Origin: Papaver somniferum
Lineage: Eukaryota > Streptophyta > Magnoliopsida > Ranunculales > Papaveraceae
NCBI RefSeq assembly: GCF_003573695.1
Contig: NW_020639929.1
Span: 3,934,406 to 3,998,405, forward strand
DNA length: 64,000 bases
Direction of reading: 5' to 3'
Shown here one piece after another: positions 11,609-21,535 of the stretch (position 1 is its first letter; every line of letters starts with the position of its first letter). Both the position numbers and the translations under genes were made by a program. The notes under the pieces were generated by a model. It was given only the letters and a program-made list of their open reading frames with translations. It made no database searches and was not told the DNA's origin.

Positions 11609-11977
11609 CTCCCTCCGTCCCACTATTAAGTTACCTACTTGAAGTTTGCACAAATTTTAAGGCAATCTAGGAAAAAGAGATTTTTAAGCATTTTTTACAA
11701 TTATATCCTTATGGATAATAATTAATGAAATTTTGAAATGATTTATCTCTCAAACTACACCACGGATGTTCGCAAACTTTATACCATTGAAAAGCATTTT
11801 AAAACACCTACGTAACGAATATAAACATGCCTATCAAATTATGCATATTTCTTATATTTCTTATAATCAATTAAAAGGGTAATTTTAAAAATATCTCCTT
11901 GTTTAGTGATATAGGTCACTTAATGATGGGACAAAATTAAAAACCAAATAGGTCACTTAATGGTGGGACGGAGGGAG
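11609..11977. mobile_element. Stowaway-like MITE (369 bp) in the LTR
   Basis: Both ends carry the inverted repeat CTCCCTCCGTCCCAC, with 26 of the first 28 positions matching by eye, flanked by TA at 11607-11608 and 11978-11979. Terminal sequence and TA duplication are those of Stowaway MITEs mobilised by Tc1/mariner transposases. The left LTR lacks it, which gives the empty site. It has no coding capacity. Confidence 0.93.
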
Positions 11978-11985
11978 TAGTAATG

Positions 11986-12079
11986 TTTCTGGGGTTTCTC
12001 CGGAACATTTTTGGGGTGCTTCCGGTGCATTTCTGGGGTTTCTCCGGCACATTTTTGGGGTGCTTCCGGTGCATTATCC
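11986..12079. repeat. Two ~47-bp tandem copies within the 5' LTR
   Basis: The segment from TTTCTGGGGTTTCTCCGG to GCTTCCGGTGCAT occurs twice in direct succession. The sister LTR (about 2256-2287) has it once. It lies directly beside the MITE insertion. Confidence 0.8.
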
Positions 12080-12234
12080 TGGGGTGTAAAACACCACTTT
12101 TCGAGCCAATTTTGCTGCAAGAGCTTATTTCTCTATAAATACCTACAAAGACATAAAATAACAAAATAAATACAAAATCGAGCACTAACAATACATACAA
12201 TTGAGACATATTAGACACAAAAATTCGTCTATCA

Positions 12235-12913
12235 ACACCCCCAAACTTATTATTTGCTAGTCCTCGAGCAAATCAAAACTACAAAATAAAAATGAAAATG
12301 ACTACACTTAGCACGTGCAGCAAGCCGTTAAACCGCTAGGTGGCCCTAGCGGCTGAGTGTTGTCTCCGGAGGGTTTACCAGAGGTGTACCCACAAAACTT
12401 TTACTCCAGACCCTAGCTATCTATGCAGAACCTTGGAAGGCACTAAAGAATCTCATTCGTTGGCATACTTATTGACTACAGGAGGAAGTACCCTGATGCG
12501 AAATTCCAATTGTTGTACACGAGTTTGCACTCAAGCATACTAAAATTCATATGAAGTGACAAAGCTCTACTCATATAGTCGCACTATGGACATCAATATC
12601 CGGAGTCAAAACTAATCACATGGATAGATCAAGAAGATGGATATAGAAAAACATAGATGGTTTTGATGTTTACTAGGTGAACGGTGTTTCTCATATCTGT
12701 CTGAAGTCCTCCGCCAAAATGAACCTATCCTAATGGACTGATATACTGGTCTGACTAATATTAGCATACTGGCATATACAAGGGTATCAGTGGTCGATAA
12801 TCTTAACTCTAGGTCAACACAACTGGCATATACAAGGGTACCAGTGGTCGACTTTATTGAATTTATTCCAGTTGGTCTAATGGTCTGGTCTCTTTTTCTT
12901 TTTCTTTTTTTTT

Positions 12914-12973
<60 letters not shown>

Positions 12974-13270
12974 TATCTCAATCACTCTAATTCACCCTAG
13001 CATTGGTAACAACTTGAATCGTGAGACACCTAATCACTTAGAGAAACATAGTTTAAAAACAAAACAAAATAAAAACAGAATTGAAAAGGACTCAACGAGA
13101 TATGGTGAAACTATCATGTTATTTCTAACACCTGAGCTCTGTGCTTTTATGAATAGACTCTTTAGATGTTGCAATCTAGTCAGATTGGTTCCTCAACTCC
13201 TATAACCAAAATGCTTCCATCCACTTAGATTGGTTAGTGCCATCCTTAATAGGCATAAATTTTTAGGCTC
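12235..13270 (-). mobile_element. Partial second 3' internal region of Athila-like element
   Basis: It matches 2449-3475 almost base for base, starting with the same PPT (ACACCCCCAAACTTATTA on the plus strand). It includes the T-run, here expanded to a nearly pure ~75-base T tract (about 12898-12972). It breaks off at GGCTCTG, where it joins an LTR fragment. ORFs reading poly-F through the T-run are artefacts. Confidence 0.88.
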
Positions 13271-13389
13271 TGCAAGAGCTTGTTTCTCTATAAATACCTA
13301 CAAAGACATAAAATAACAAAATAAATACAAAATCGAGCACTAACAATACATACAATTGAGACATATTAGACACATAAATGCGTCTATCA
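13271..13389 (-). repeat. Truncated third LTR of Athila-like element (119 bp)
   Basis: Matches the last ~119 bases of the full LTRs (GCAAGAGCTT...CTATCA) and ends exactly at the right target duplication GAACT. It is joined to internal sequence at a two-base overlap (TG), suggesting a deletion by illegitimate recombination. Confidence 0.9.
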
Positions 13390-13394
13390 GAACT
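13390..13394. repeat. Target site duplication GAACT, right copy
   Basis: Pairs with 798-802 and restores the copia-type element sequence on its right side. Confidence 0.93.
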
Positions 13395-14261
13395 ACACAT
13401 TAATTCTCCTCCTTTTTGTCAAAAAAATTGGCAAAGGTACTTAGTGGCATCCTAATGAAATTTCCACGGAGACGACCCATAGTTAGTTCAATTGAAAAAA
13501 TAACAACCAAATTAATCACTAGAAAACCCATGATTAATTCAATTCGAATACACAACCAAATTAACCACAAAAAGCGATCAATTTAATTGGTCATGATCGA
13601 TGTAAGTGAACAACCACTAAAATAACCAAAAGATAATGATTAATTTAGTTGATCATGTTTGACATAGGGAACCATACGGAGCAACAACTAAGTTAATCAT
13701 AATAATGAACAACTCAATCGATTGTGCTCAACATAAGAAACCTTATGGAACAACACAGTATATGCACAAAGATTGTGGATCGGAGATCGACCAAATACTG
13801 CGGAATAGACAAGGATTCATTCTATTTTTCATCACTATTTGCACAATGGCATATAATAGACTTAATCTTTGTAAACAAATGTTTTATCCTTTATTTTTAT
13901 CAAAACATGACATAAAAGGCTTTAACTTTTGTAATGTCAAAGTTCATTCTATCTTCCATCAATACATTCATATCGACATAATAGAGATAACTTTTGAACA
14001 AGTATGGGACAGTCACAGGTTCACAGACGTAAACAACATATCCCATAACAATTTCCAATATATAAAATCATAAAGATTAAAATTGCAAAAATCATCTTCC
14101 AAAAAATATTTTAGAATTTAAATAAATAAATACAACAACAATGAAGATGAAAATCGTTGGACATGGCTATGTGTACTCACAATAATGGCTATTCCAAACC
14201 CTAGTTATTCTTCTATAAACACAAAAAAAAAAAATTACTAGACATTGAGACCTCTGAAGAA
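13395..14261 (-). mobile_element. Internal non-coding region of copia-type element copy 1, right of nested insertion
   Basis: Homologous to about 19456-20632 of copy 2, though copy 1 lacks roughly 300 bp present there (about 19525-19850). It holds AT-rich imperfect repeats of a GATTAATTCAATTGG-type motif. The ORF at 13705-14073 is not preserved as coding in copy 2. Confidence 0.75.
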
Positions 14262-14615
14262 TTATTTATCGTCCCTAAACTTCTTGTCGTCAACAACCAT
14301 AGGAACATAAGGTTCATTGAGAAAGGAGTCGATTCCAACGAACCTTCTAGGATGATGATGTCGAACCAGGGCCATCTGAATTTCAAGAGTTCTCACAACA
14401 AAAGCCTTTATTTGCTGAATATCCTTCTTCAACTCTTCAAGAACATCAGAAAACTTCTGAGAATTTGAAGGAACAGCTCTTTGCTTCCTCACATTCCTTC
14501 TTTTTCTCTTCAAAGTTGAAGGCAATGGAGATTTTTCTTTTTTCTTCATGATTGATGGATTAACAATCATATTAACATCTTTTCCATCAGAACACATGAT
14601 GCTTGGAGTCTCCAT
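14262..14615 (-). CDS. Second ORF of copia-type element, copy 1 (117 aa, unknown function)
   Basis: I do not recognise this protein. It starts METPSIMCSDG, has a lysine/arginine-rich stretch (LKRKRRNVRKQR), then a leucine-patterned, probably helical or coiled-coil segment (FSDVLEELKKDIQQIKAFVV) and a conserved tail (RRFVGIDSFLNEPYVPMVV). It lies downstream of gag where pol would be. The copy at 20633-20920 differs at only 6 of 85 aligned residues and stays open over them, while gag in both copies is broken. Possible roles such as RNA or nucleoprotein binding are conjecture based on its basic N-terminal part. Confidence 0.55.
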   Translation of the reverse strand: METPSIMCSDGKDVNMIVNPSIMKKKEKSPLPSTLKRKRRNVRKQRAVPSNSQKFSDVLEELKKDIQQIKAFVVRTLEIQMALVRHHHPRRFVGIDSFLNEPYVPMVVDDKKFRDDK

Positions 14616-15143
14616 ACATGTATGGGTTTGTGAGAAGAAATCACAATATAAACTCTACAGGCAGTCTTAAGATGAAAAGATTTTCTGAGAAGGAAAAAGG
14701 AATGTAGGGTTCTGGAACCTTTTAACCATATAGGTTCATGCACGCTCGATTCACGACCCTAAAGAGAATGGAATAGTCGAGAATAACCTTCTTTTGATAA
14801 ACAGGGAGGTTTCTTCCAATATCAATTAGATATGAAAGAATTCAAATCAAACAACAAATCTAAGAAAAAAAAAAGTTGTTTTTTTATTTTTAAGCCATAG
14901 GTGTGCAAGTTCTTGTCTCTTTTAATCAGGCACATGAGACAAGATGCACAAAAATAACACAATCAAGTTGTGCTGTGGTGAACAACAATTTGTCCATCAT
15001 GACCCTTTTGAAAAGAATTCATAGATCCCTGTCTATCAAAGTGTTTACCATACTCTTTTCTCTAGTGGTCTTGACCTCTCTTGGGAAACCAATTTCTTTA
15101 AAGAGGATAAAATCTTACATACCTCAGCGGTTTTTTGAACAAG
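14616..15143 (-). other. Non-coding spacer between gag and second ORF, copy 1
   Basis: Matches 20921-21535 in copy 2. An A/T homopolymer patch lies near 14865-14890. No ORF is preserved in both copies. Confidence 0.6.
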
Positions 15144-16515
15144 TTAAAGCTTGTTTGCTAGGCGATTTTCTCTTCGTTGAAGTCTCTTGACATGTGTCAT
15201 CTTGTGTTTATACTTGAAACGCTTTGAAAGTTCATGACCGTTGAGTGAACAATAAGAACATGTCAATGGATATGCTGATTCGAACTCCCGAGATGTGCAA
15301 GCTGCTAGGCATAGAGTGGAACCTAAAAAATCAGATAGAGAGTTTCCAACCAGAAGGTTAATTTCTTGTTCTTCCAGATTGGCTGAGTTTCTTTCTGGAA
15401 GAATATCAAGATTGATGTATGTATTTCTACAATTATCAAAACCGATATCTTCACAAAGAAGTGCAACACTTGATTTTTCGTCTTCATTAGAATCATAGTG
15501 ATCAGACATTTCATCAAGAGTTGCATGCAGCAAGACCTTTGTTTCCAGTGTATTTTCTATGATTTGGACACTCATTCGCAAAATGACCAAAACCTTTACA
15601 CTTAAAGCATTGTGGCATATCCTCGTCAGAATCCCTGTTTTTAGGAGAAACGCGATTTTGAGGTTTAACTGACGACCTAGGTTTGTCTCTTGAAAACCGT
15701 TTACTTCTCTTCAATAGAAGATCTCTAAACTGTCTTGTGATCATAGAGACTGATTTGTCAATATCTTCACCTGATGAATCAGTCTCAGAAAGATCATCCT
15801 CAAAGACATAAACACTTTTACTTTTGTCAAGTAATTTAGTGTTCTTTTGGGCTTTGAAGACAATATCCTTTCCGATTTTAGATGTGTGTTCATGATCAAA
15901 GATCTTTATCTTTCCAACTAACGTGTTTCTGGAAAGAGCATTAAGCTTATTTCCTTCGACGATGGCATGCTTCTTAGAATCGTATCTAGATGGCAGCGAT
16001 CTGAGAATTTTCATCACAATGTCCTTTTTAGGAATAGTCTTACCCAATTCAAAAGATGCATTAACAATTTCACACACTTTGTGATTAAACTCATCAAATG
16101 AATCTTCATATGCGATATGAAGGTTTTCCCAATCGGAATTAAGGTTTTGAAGCCTAGATTCCTTTTCACTGGTATTACCTTCGAATACGGTTTATAAGAT
16201 ATCCCAAGCATCTTTATACCTAGTGCACGTAGTCACATGGTGATGAAGATCTAGGGTAATGGCATGTATGATGGCATTCAAACCGTTGGAGTTTTGCTTT
16301 GCAGCAAGTATTTCGGCAGCATTGTATTCACCAATGTTCTTTGGAACGTTCACATTCCCTACTGCCACAACGAGAGCATCAAAGCCGTTAACTACATAAA
16401 CCCATGATTGAAAATCACGCGTTTGAAGAAAGGCACGCATAGCAATTTTCCGCCACAAGTAATTAGAGTCATCGAAGATTGGTGGTACGTTTATAGATAT
16501 GGCATCTTTGTCCAT
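15144..16515 (-). pseudogene. gag: Copia-type gag, copy 1 (broken)
   Basis: It starts MDKDAISINVPPIFDDSNYLW, the usual opening of plant copia gag, followed by FLQTRDFQSWVYV. A TAA stop (about 16192) interrupts the frame after AWDIL; the same frame then continues through the UBN2-type gag core (SLPSRYDSKKHAIVE) to the zinc knuckle CFKCKGFGHFANEC (C-x2-C-x4-H-x4-C). A frameshift near 15520 leads to a third piece with an acidic stretch and a degraded second knuckle, CSYCSLNGHELSKR, whose last Cys is Arg. No protease, integrase, RT or RNase H follows, so the element is non-autonomous and would need these in trans. Confidence 0.85.
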
Positions 16516-16564
16516 ATCAGATCGCTACAAACATTGACTTATTAGGTCTTTAATGTGTTTTCCT

Positions 16565-16576
16565 GCTCTGATACCA
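16565..16576 (-). promoter_or_regulatory. Primer binding site (initiator tRNA-Met type), copy 1
   Basis: The minus strand reads TGGTATCAGAGC two bases after the LTR end. This is the classic initiator-methionine tRNA complement used by copia elements and it fixes element orientation. In copy 2 the site is mutated (about 22894-22905, GATAACAAA in place of GATACCAAT on the plus strand). Confidence 0.88.
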
Positions 16577-16578
16577 AT

Positions 16579-19057
16579 TGAAAATGCTGGGGTCTAACAA
16601 CCACACCCAAAAATTGGTTCGGCAATCTGAGAGGACTTACTCCAATATACTGTCTAGAGAATCAACTAGACAGTCAGACTCAATCTAGAATAAAGGATAT
16701 CAAAGAGCATAATGTCTCTAACTCTTAATTCAATCCGCAATCAACAAATAGAAATCTGCGAGCCTGATTGAATATAAGAGGAGTTACTTGAACGGTACCA
16801 AAGACCAATATTCAAGTGTCAATCAATGTAAATCAACAACCAAAGGTTGGATATTCTAATTGATTGTTCTTAACGCACAACCTGTGATATTTCATTTATA
16901 TAACAAAATATAATGCGGAAAAGAAATAACACAGACACCAGAATTTTGTTAACGAGGAAACCGCAAATGCAGAAAAACCGCGGGACCTAGTCCAGATTGA
17001 AAACCACACTGTATTAAGCTGCTACAGACACTAGCCTACTACCAATTAACTTCAGACTGGACTATAGTTCAACCCTAATCAATCTCACACTGATTCAAGG
17101 TACAATTGCGCTCCTTACGTCTCTGATCCCAGCAGGATACTAAGCACTTGATTCCCTTAGATGATCTCACCCACAACCAAGAGTTGCTAGGACCCAAAGT
17201 CGAAGACTTGATAGACAAATCTGTCTCACACAGAAAAGTCTATAGGATTGAATAAATCTGTCTCTCACAGAAATGCCCAAGAGTTTTTGTTCCGTATTTT
17301 GATAATCAAAGGTGAACAGGAACCAATTGATAAACCAGACTTATATTCCTGAAGAACAGCCTAGTATTATCAATCACCTAACATTAAACTTAATCGACTA
17401 GCGAAACAAGTTATTGTGGAATCACAATATCTTGCCTATCGGATATATAAAATTTCGAGCCAATTATTTCAGTTGTACTCAACACGATAGAAACAACAAG
17501 ATCAGATGAAATTACAAAGATAATAGTTGGGACTGGCTTCACAATCCCAATGAATTCTTCAAGTCGTTAACCCACAGGGTCCCGAGAAGAAACCTAAGGT
17601 TAAAGGAGAATCGACTCTAGTTATGCAACTAGTAACACACATGAGGTGTGGGGATTAGGTTTCCCAGTTTCCATAGTTCTCCTTTATATAGTTTTCAAAT
17701 CAGGATTTGCAATCCAAGTTACCTTGGTAACAAAGCATTCAATATTCACCGTTATATGAAAAACCTGATTCAAACAAGCTAATATCTTTCAACCGTTAGA
17801 ACGAACTTAGCTTGTTACACATAAATGAAATGTACCTTCATTTAGGTTTATGTAACCATACCTAAAAATGTACACCATGTTTATTCACAAATATTTAACC
17901 GAGGTTAGCCATATGATTACTCTCATATCAACCTTATTCATCTTAACTATAACTAGTTCAAATGACTCAAATGAAACTAGTTAAGTGTTGTTCAATTGTT
18001 TAGAAAACACAATTGAAATCAAATCGGTTTGATTCACTTGAATCATTCATGAACATTATATCCACGGTTTCCAAAGATTTCATTCCTTATGATTTAAATG
18101 TTTAAGTTCATGGACTTGACCGATTTGACAAAGTAACCAGCTTAATTATGCGTACGGGTATGTGTACTTAAGCAACCGGTTTTGAGTTTGTAAACTTTCC
18201 AAACTCAGCAGAAATTTTCGGTTCAAAAACTTCCGCCAGTATGCGTACGGGTACGCATACTTAAGGTGACTAGTTAAGAGTTTTTCCAAAACCAAACTCC
18301 GCGGAAATTCTCGGTTCGAGAACTTTGGCTAGTATGCGTACGGGTACGCATACTTAACCTGTCTCCTTCACCAATTTCGTATACATACATATGCATACTC
18401 TTGGCTTCCGGTTTATGGACTTATACACTAATGTGTGAACAAACTATATATGCTTATATCCAAAGATGGTTACATCATCAACTCTTTATTTCAATCATTG
18501 AAACATTCTTCTATAATGTCAATAGCCGTTTTTACACACTATTAGCATCAAAGCAATTTTCAAGATATTGAAATAATCATTATTGAAACCTTCCAAGTAT
18601 TACACCAAATGATTGCATCACACAAACCATGTTAGATGTTACTCGGAAATTTTCTCATGATATAAGATGAACTTGGTCGAAGCGAAAGCTTCCCAAAACA
18701 TATTTCGAGAAATATGTAAGCGAGATATACTCAGCTCGAAATCTCAAATGTGTATAGAGAAAACTATATCTTAAAACGACTTATGTCTCAATATAGGAGA
18801 TAGTAGAAATAGAATTTCCAAGTGAAAGTTCAAGTGTCCACATACCTTTTGTCGAAGAAGTTCCACAAGATCCCTTTAGTAGTTCTTCATCTTCAAGAGA
18901 TGAACGTCGATATATTTAAGCTCAACTACACTATCTATGTCCTAGTCCGAGATATCTACAAATAGGCTAGAAATCAAGACTTATAGTTGATCACTAGCAT
19001 CGACAAACATGCTTGAGATATCAACGCATACGAGTTTGTCCGAGCAATGCTCTAACA
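16579..19057 (-). repeat. Middle LTR of copia-type tandem element (2479 bp)
   Basis: In element orientation it runs from TGTTAGAGCATTGC (19057) to GCATTTTCA (16579). One side has a PBS (16565-16576) and the other a PPT (19058-19071), so the same LTR serves as 5' LTR of copy 1 and 3' LTR of copy 2. Its close relative is 22908-25412. It contains a set of palindromic repeats (18145-18355). No coding capacity was seen over its length. Confidence 0.9.
18145..18355. repeat. Three ~93-bp direct repeats each with a palindrome, in the middle LTR
   Basis: The cores at 18145-18169, 18238-18262 and 18331-18355 follow AGTATGCGTACGGGTACGCA, a near-perfect palindrome around TACGGGTAC; the first is degenerate on its right half. 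Spacing is 93 bp between successive cores, with a conserved ACTCAGCAGAAATT.TCGGTTC segment between. They sit roughly in the middle of the LTR. A role as a transcription-factor binding array is inferred only. Confidence 0.85.
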
Positions 19058-19071
19058 ATCTCCTCCTTTGT
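19058..19071 (-). promoter_or_regulatory. Polypurine tract of copia-type element, copy 2
   Basis: The minus strand reads AAAGGAGGAGAT immediately before the LTR start TGTTAGAGC. Confidence 0.75.
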
Positions 19072-20632
19072 AGATTTTATTGACAAAACTATCAATACAT
19101 ATGGATTACAAAAAAGATAAAAAAAAATGTAGCTTCTTATCCACATGCTTGATATCCTTGGCATCTTCAACGCTACTCGAAATCTTCGTCACTTCCAAGT
19201 ACTCCATGATCCTAAAGGTTGTAAGTTCAGCATCACAGTTGTTGAAGATCCGTAGCTTTAACAATGAGCAAACAAAATGCTCTCAATCATTGTTATACAG
19301 TGTCATAGCATTATTACACAACATCAAAGTTCAATTGTATCACAACTTTGATAATAACACTATGGTGATATGCATCACTCCCCCTTAATCAATACATATC
19401 TCAACATGAAAACCACTCCCCCTTACATAATGATCCGTAAACCATATATATTTGTAGTGTGAACTACACATTAATTCTCCCCCTTTTTGTCAAAAAAATT
19501 GGCAAAGTTACGAAAATTAGTGGGATCCTAATAAAATTTCCACGGAGATACATCATGACCAAAAGGTGTATTAACATACCAACAAATTTAGATGCAATCA
19601 TAAAGCCTAAGCTAAATGCATTCATCAAGGAGTTAATGATGATACAAGATAACCCCTAAAAATTCCACAGCCGCACTCCCCACAAAGATTTGGCAATTAA
19701 GCACAAGTTCAAAAGAACTCTCCCCCATAAAATGGCATCCCCGAAGGAACAACAAAGGTGACCTTACTTTCACAAGAAAATAAGGAATTCTTTGGACAAC
19801 CAATTCACATGAAAACATGAATTTGTATCCAAAAATTCAATTGAAAAAACCACAAGAAGACCCATAGTTAGTTCAATCGAAAAAATAACAACCAAATTAA
19901 TCACAAGAAAACCCATGATTAATTCAATTGGAATATACAACCAAATTAACCACAAAAAGCGATCAATTTAATTGGTCATGCTCGACTTAAGTGAACCTAC
20001 AGAGCAAAAAATAAAATAACCAAAAGAGATTGATTAATTTGGTTGATCATGTTTGACATAGGGAACCTTACGGAGCAACAACTAAGTTAATCATAAGAAT
20101 GAACAACTCAGTCGATTGTGCTCAACATAAGAAACCTTATGGAACAACACAGTATATGCACAAATATTGTGGAGCGGAGATCGACCAAATACTGCGGAAT
20201 AGACAAGGATTCATTCTATTTTTCATCACTATTTGCACAAAGGCATATAATAGACTTAATCCTTGTAAACAAAAGTTTTATCCTTTCTTTTTTATCAAAA
20301 CATGACATAAAAGGCTTTAACTTTTGTAATGTCAAAAGTTCATTCTATCTTCCTTCATTACATTCATATCGACATAATAGAGATAACTTTTGAACAAGTA
20401 TGGGACAGTCACAGGTTCACTGACGTAAACAACATATCCCATAAAAATTTGTAATACATAAAATCATAAAGATTAAAATTGCAAAAATCATCTTCCAAAA
20501 AATACTTTAGAATTTAAATAAATAAATCTAAAAACAATGAAGATGAAAATTGTTGGACATAGCTATGTGTACTCACAATAATGGCTATTCCAAACCCTAG
20601 TTATTCTTCTATAAACACAAAAAGAAAATTTA
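19072..20632 (-). mobile_element. 3' internal non-coding region of copia-type element copy 2
   Basis: AT-rich sequence homologous to 410-797 plus 13395-14261, with no insertion. The ORFs at 19080-19388 and 20099-20393 are not kept as coding in copy 1. The segment documents the empty target site of the Athila-like element (near 19451). Confidence 0.75.
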
Positions 20633-20920
20633 CTAGACATTGAGACCTATGAAGAATTCTTTATCGTCCCTGAACTTCTTGTCGTCAACAACCATAGGAA
20701 CATAGGGTTCATTGAGAAAGGAGTCGATTCCAACGAACCTTCTAGGATGATGATGTCGAACCAGGGCTATCTGAATTTCAAGAGTTCTCACAACAAAAGC
20801 TTTTATTTGCTGAATCTCCTTCTTCAACTCTTCAAGAACATCAGAAAACTTCTGAGAATTTGAAGGAACAGCTCTTGGCTTCCTCACATTCCTTTTTTTT
20901 CTCTTGAAAGTTGGAGGCAA
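20633..20920 (-). CDS. Second ORF of copia-type element, copy 2 (unknown function, N-terminus lost)
   Basis: Aligned with 14262-14615, 79 of 85 residues are identical, including the basic RKKRNVRKPR stretch, the helical FSDVLEELKKEIQQIKAFVV and the tail FLNEPYVPMVV. Upstream, a GAA-to-TAA change (near 20926) removes the methionine start used in copy 1, leaving only non-ATG starts. Downstream, copy 1's stop is GAA here, which extends this copy by ten residues. Function not recognised. Confidence 0.45.
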   Translation of the reverse strand: MPPTFKRKKRNVRKPRAVPSNSQKFSDVLEELKKEIQQIKAFVVRTLEIQIALVRHHHPRRFVGIDSFLNEPYVPMVVDDKKFRDDKEFFIGLNV

Positions 20921-21535
20921 TGGAGATTTTTATTTTTCCTTCATGATTGACAGGAAATCACAATATAAACTCAACAGGCAGTCTTAAGATGAAAAGAGTT
21001 TAAGAGAAGGAAAAATAAATGTAGGGTTCTGGAACCTTTTAACCATACAGTTTCATGCACGCTCGATTCACGACCCTAAAGAGAGTGGAATAGTCGAGAA
21101 TAACCCTCTTCTGAATAACAGGGAGGTTTCTTCCAATATCAATTAGATATGAAAGAATTCAAATCAAACAGAAAATCTAAGGGGAAAAAAAACAATTTTT
21201 TTTTTTCTTTTTACACCTGAGGTGTGCAAGTTCTTGTCTCTTTTAATCAGGCACATGAGACAAGATGCACAAAAATAACACAATCAAGTTGTGTTGTGGT
21301 GAACAACAATTTGTCCACTATGACCCTTTTGAAAGGAATTCATAGATCCATGTCTATCAAAGTGTGTAGACCATACTCTTTTCTCTAGTGGTCTTGACCT
21401 CTCTTTGGAAACCAATTTCTTTGAAGAGGATAAAATCTTACATACATCAGCGGTTTTTCGAACAAGTTAGAGCTTGTTTTCTAGGAAATTTGCTCTTCGT
21501 TGAAGTCTCTTGACATGTCTCATCTTGTGTTTATA
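20921..21535 (-). other. Non-coding spacer, copy 2
   Basis: Equivalent to 14616-15143, with a homopolymer patch near 21182-21215. No gene seen. Confidence 0.55.

Larger units (their letters stand above)
10249..12234 (-). repeat. 5' LTR of Athila-like element (1986 bp, includes a MITE)
   Basis: Bounded by TGATG...TATCA and homologous to 803-2448. Extra length comes from a 369-bp MITE (11609-11977) and a local ~47-bp tandem duplication (11986-12079). Its inner side adjoins the PBS. Its outer side is followed not by flanking DNA but by more element sequence (12235-13389). Confidence 0.9.
803..13389 (-). mobile_element. Athila-like Ty3/gypsy retrotransposon with three LTRs
   Basis: On the minus strand the order is: 5' LTR (12234-10249), PBS, leader, gag, protease, RT, RNase H, integrase, non-coding 3' region, PPT, 3' LTR (2448-803). 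To the right of the 5' LTR lie a partial 3' internal region and a truncated third LTR (13271-13389), and only there is the target duplication found. The gag style (a conserved YNPGWRNHPNLSW-type segment), the protease DLGASVNLLP and the RT box FIDDFSVFG are typical of the Athila branch of plant gypsy elements. Coding damage is slight: two in-frame stops and one frameshift. It is nested inside a copia-type element. Confidence 0.92.

Noticed and set aside
13705..14073. 122-residue plus-strand ORF, with relatives at 20099-20393
   Set aside because: The frame is broken in the second copy by small indels and lies in the non-coding 3' part of the element on the opposite strand.
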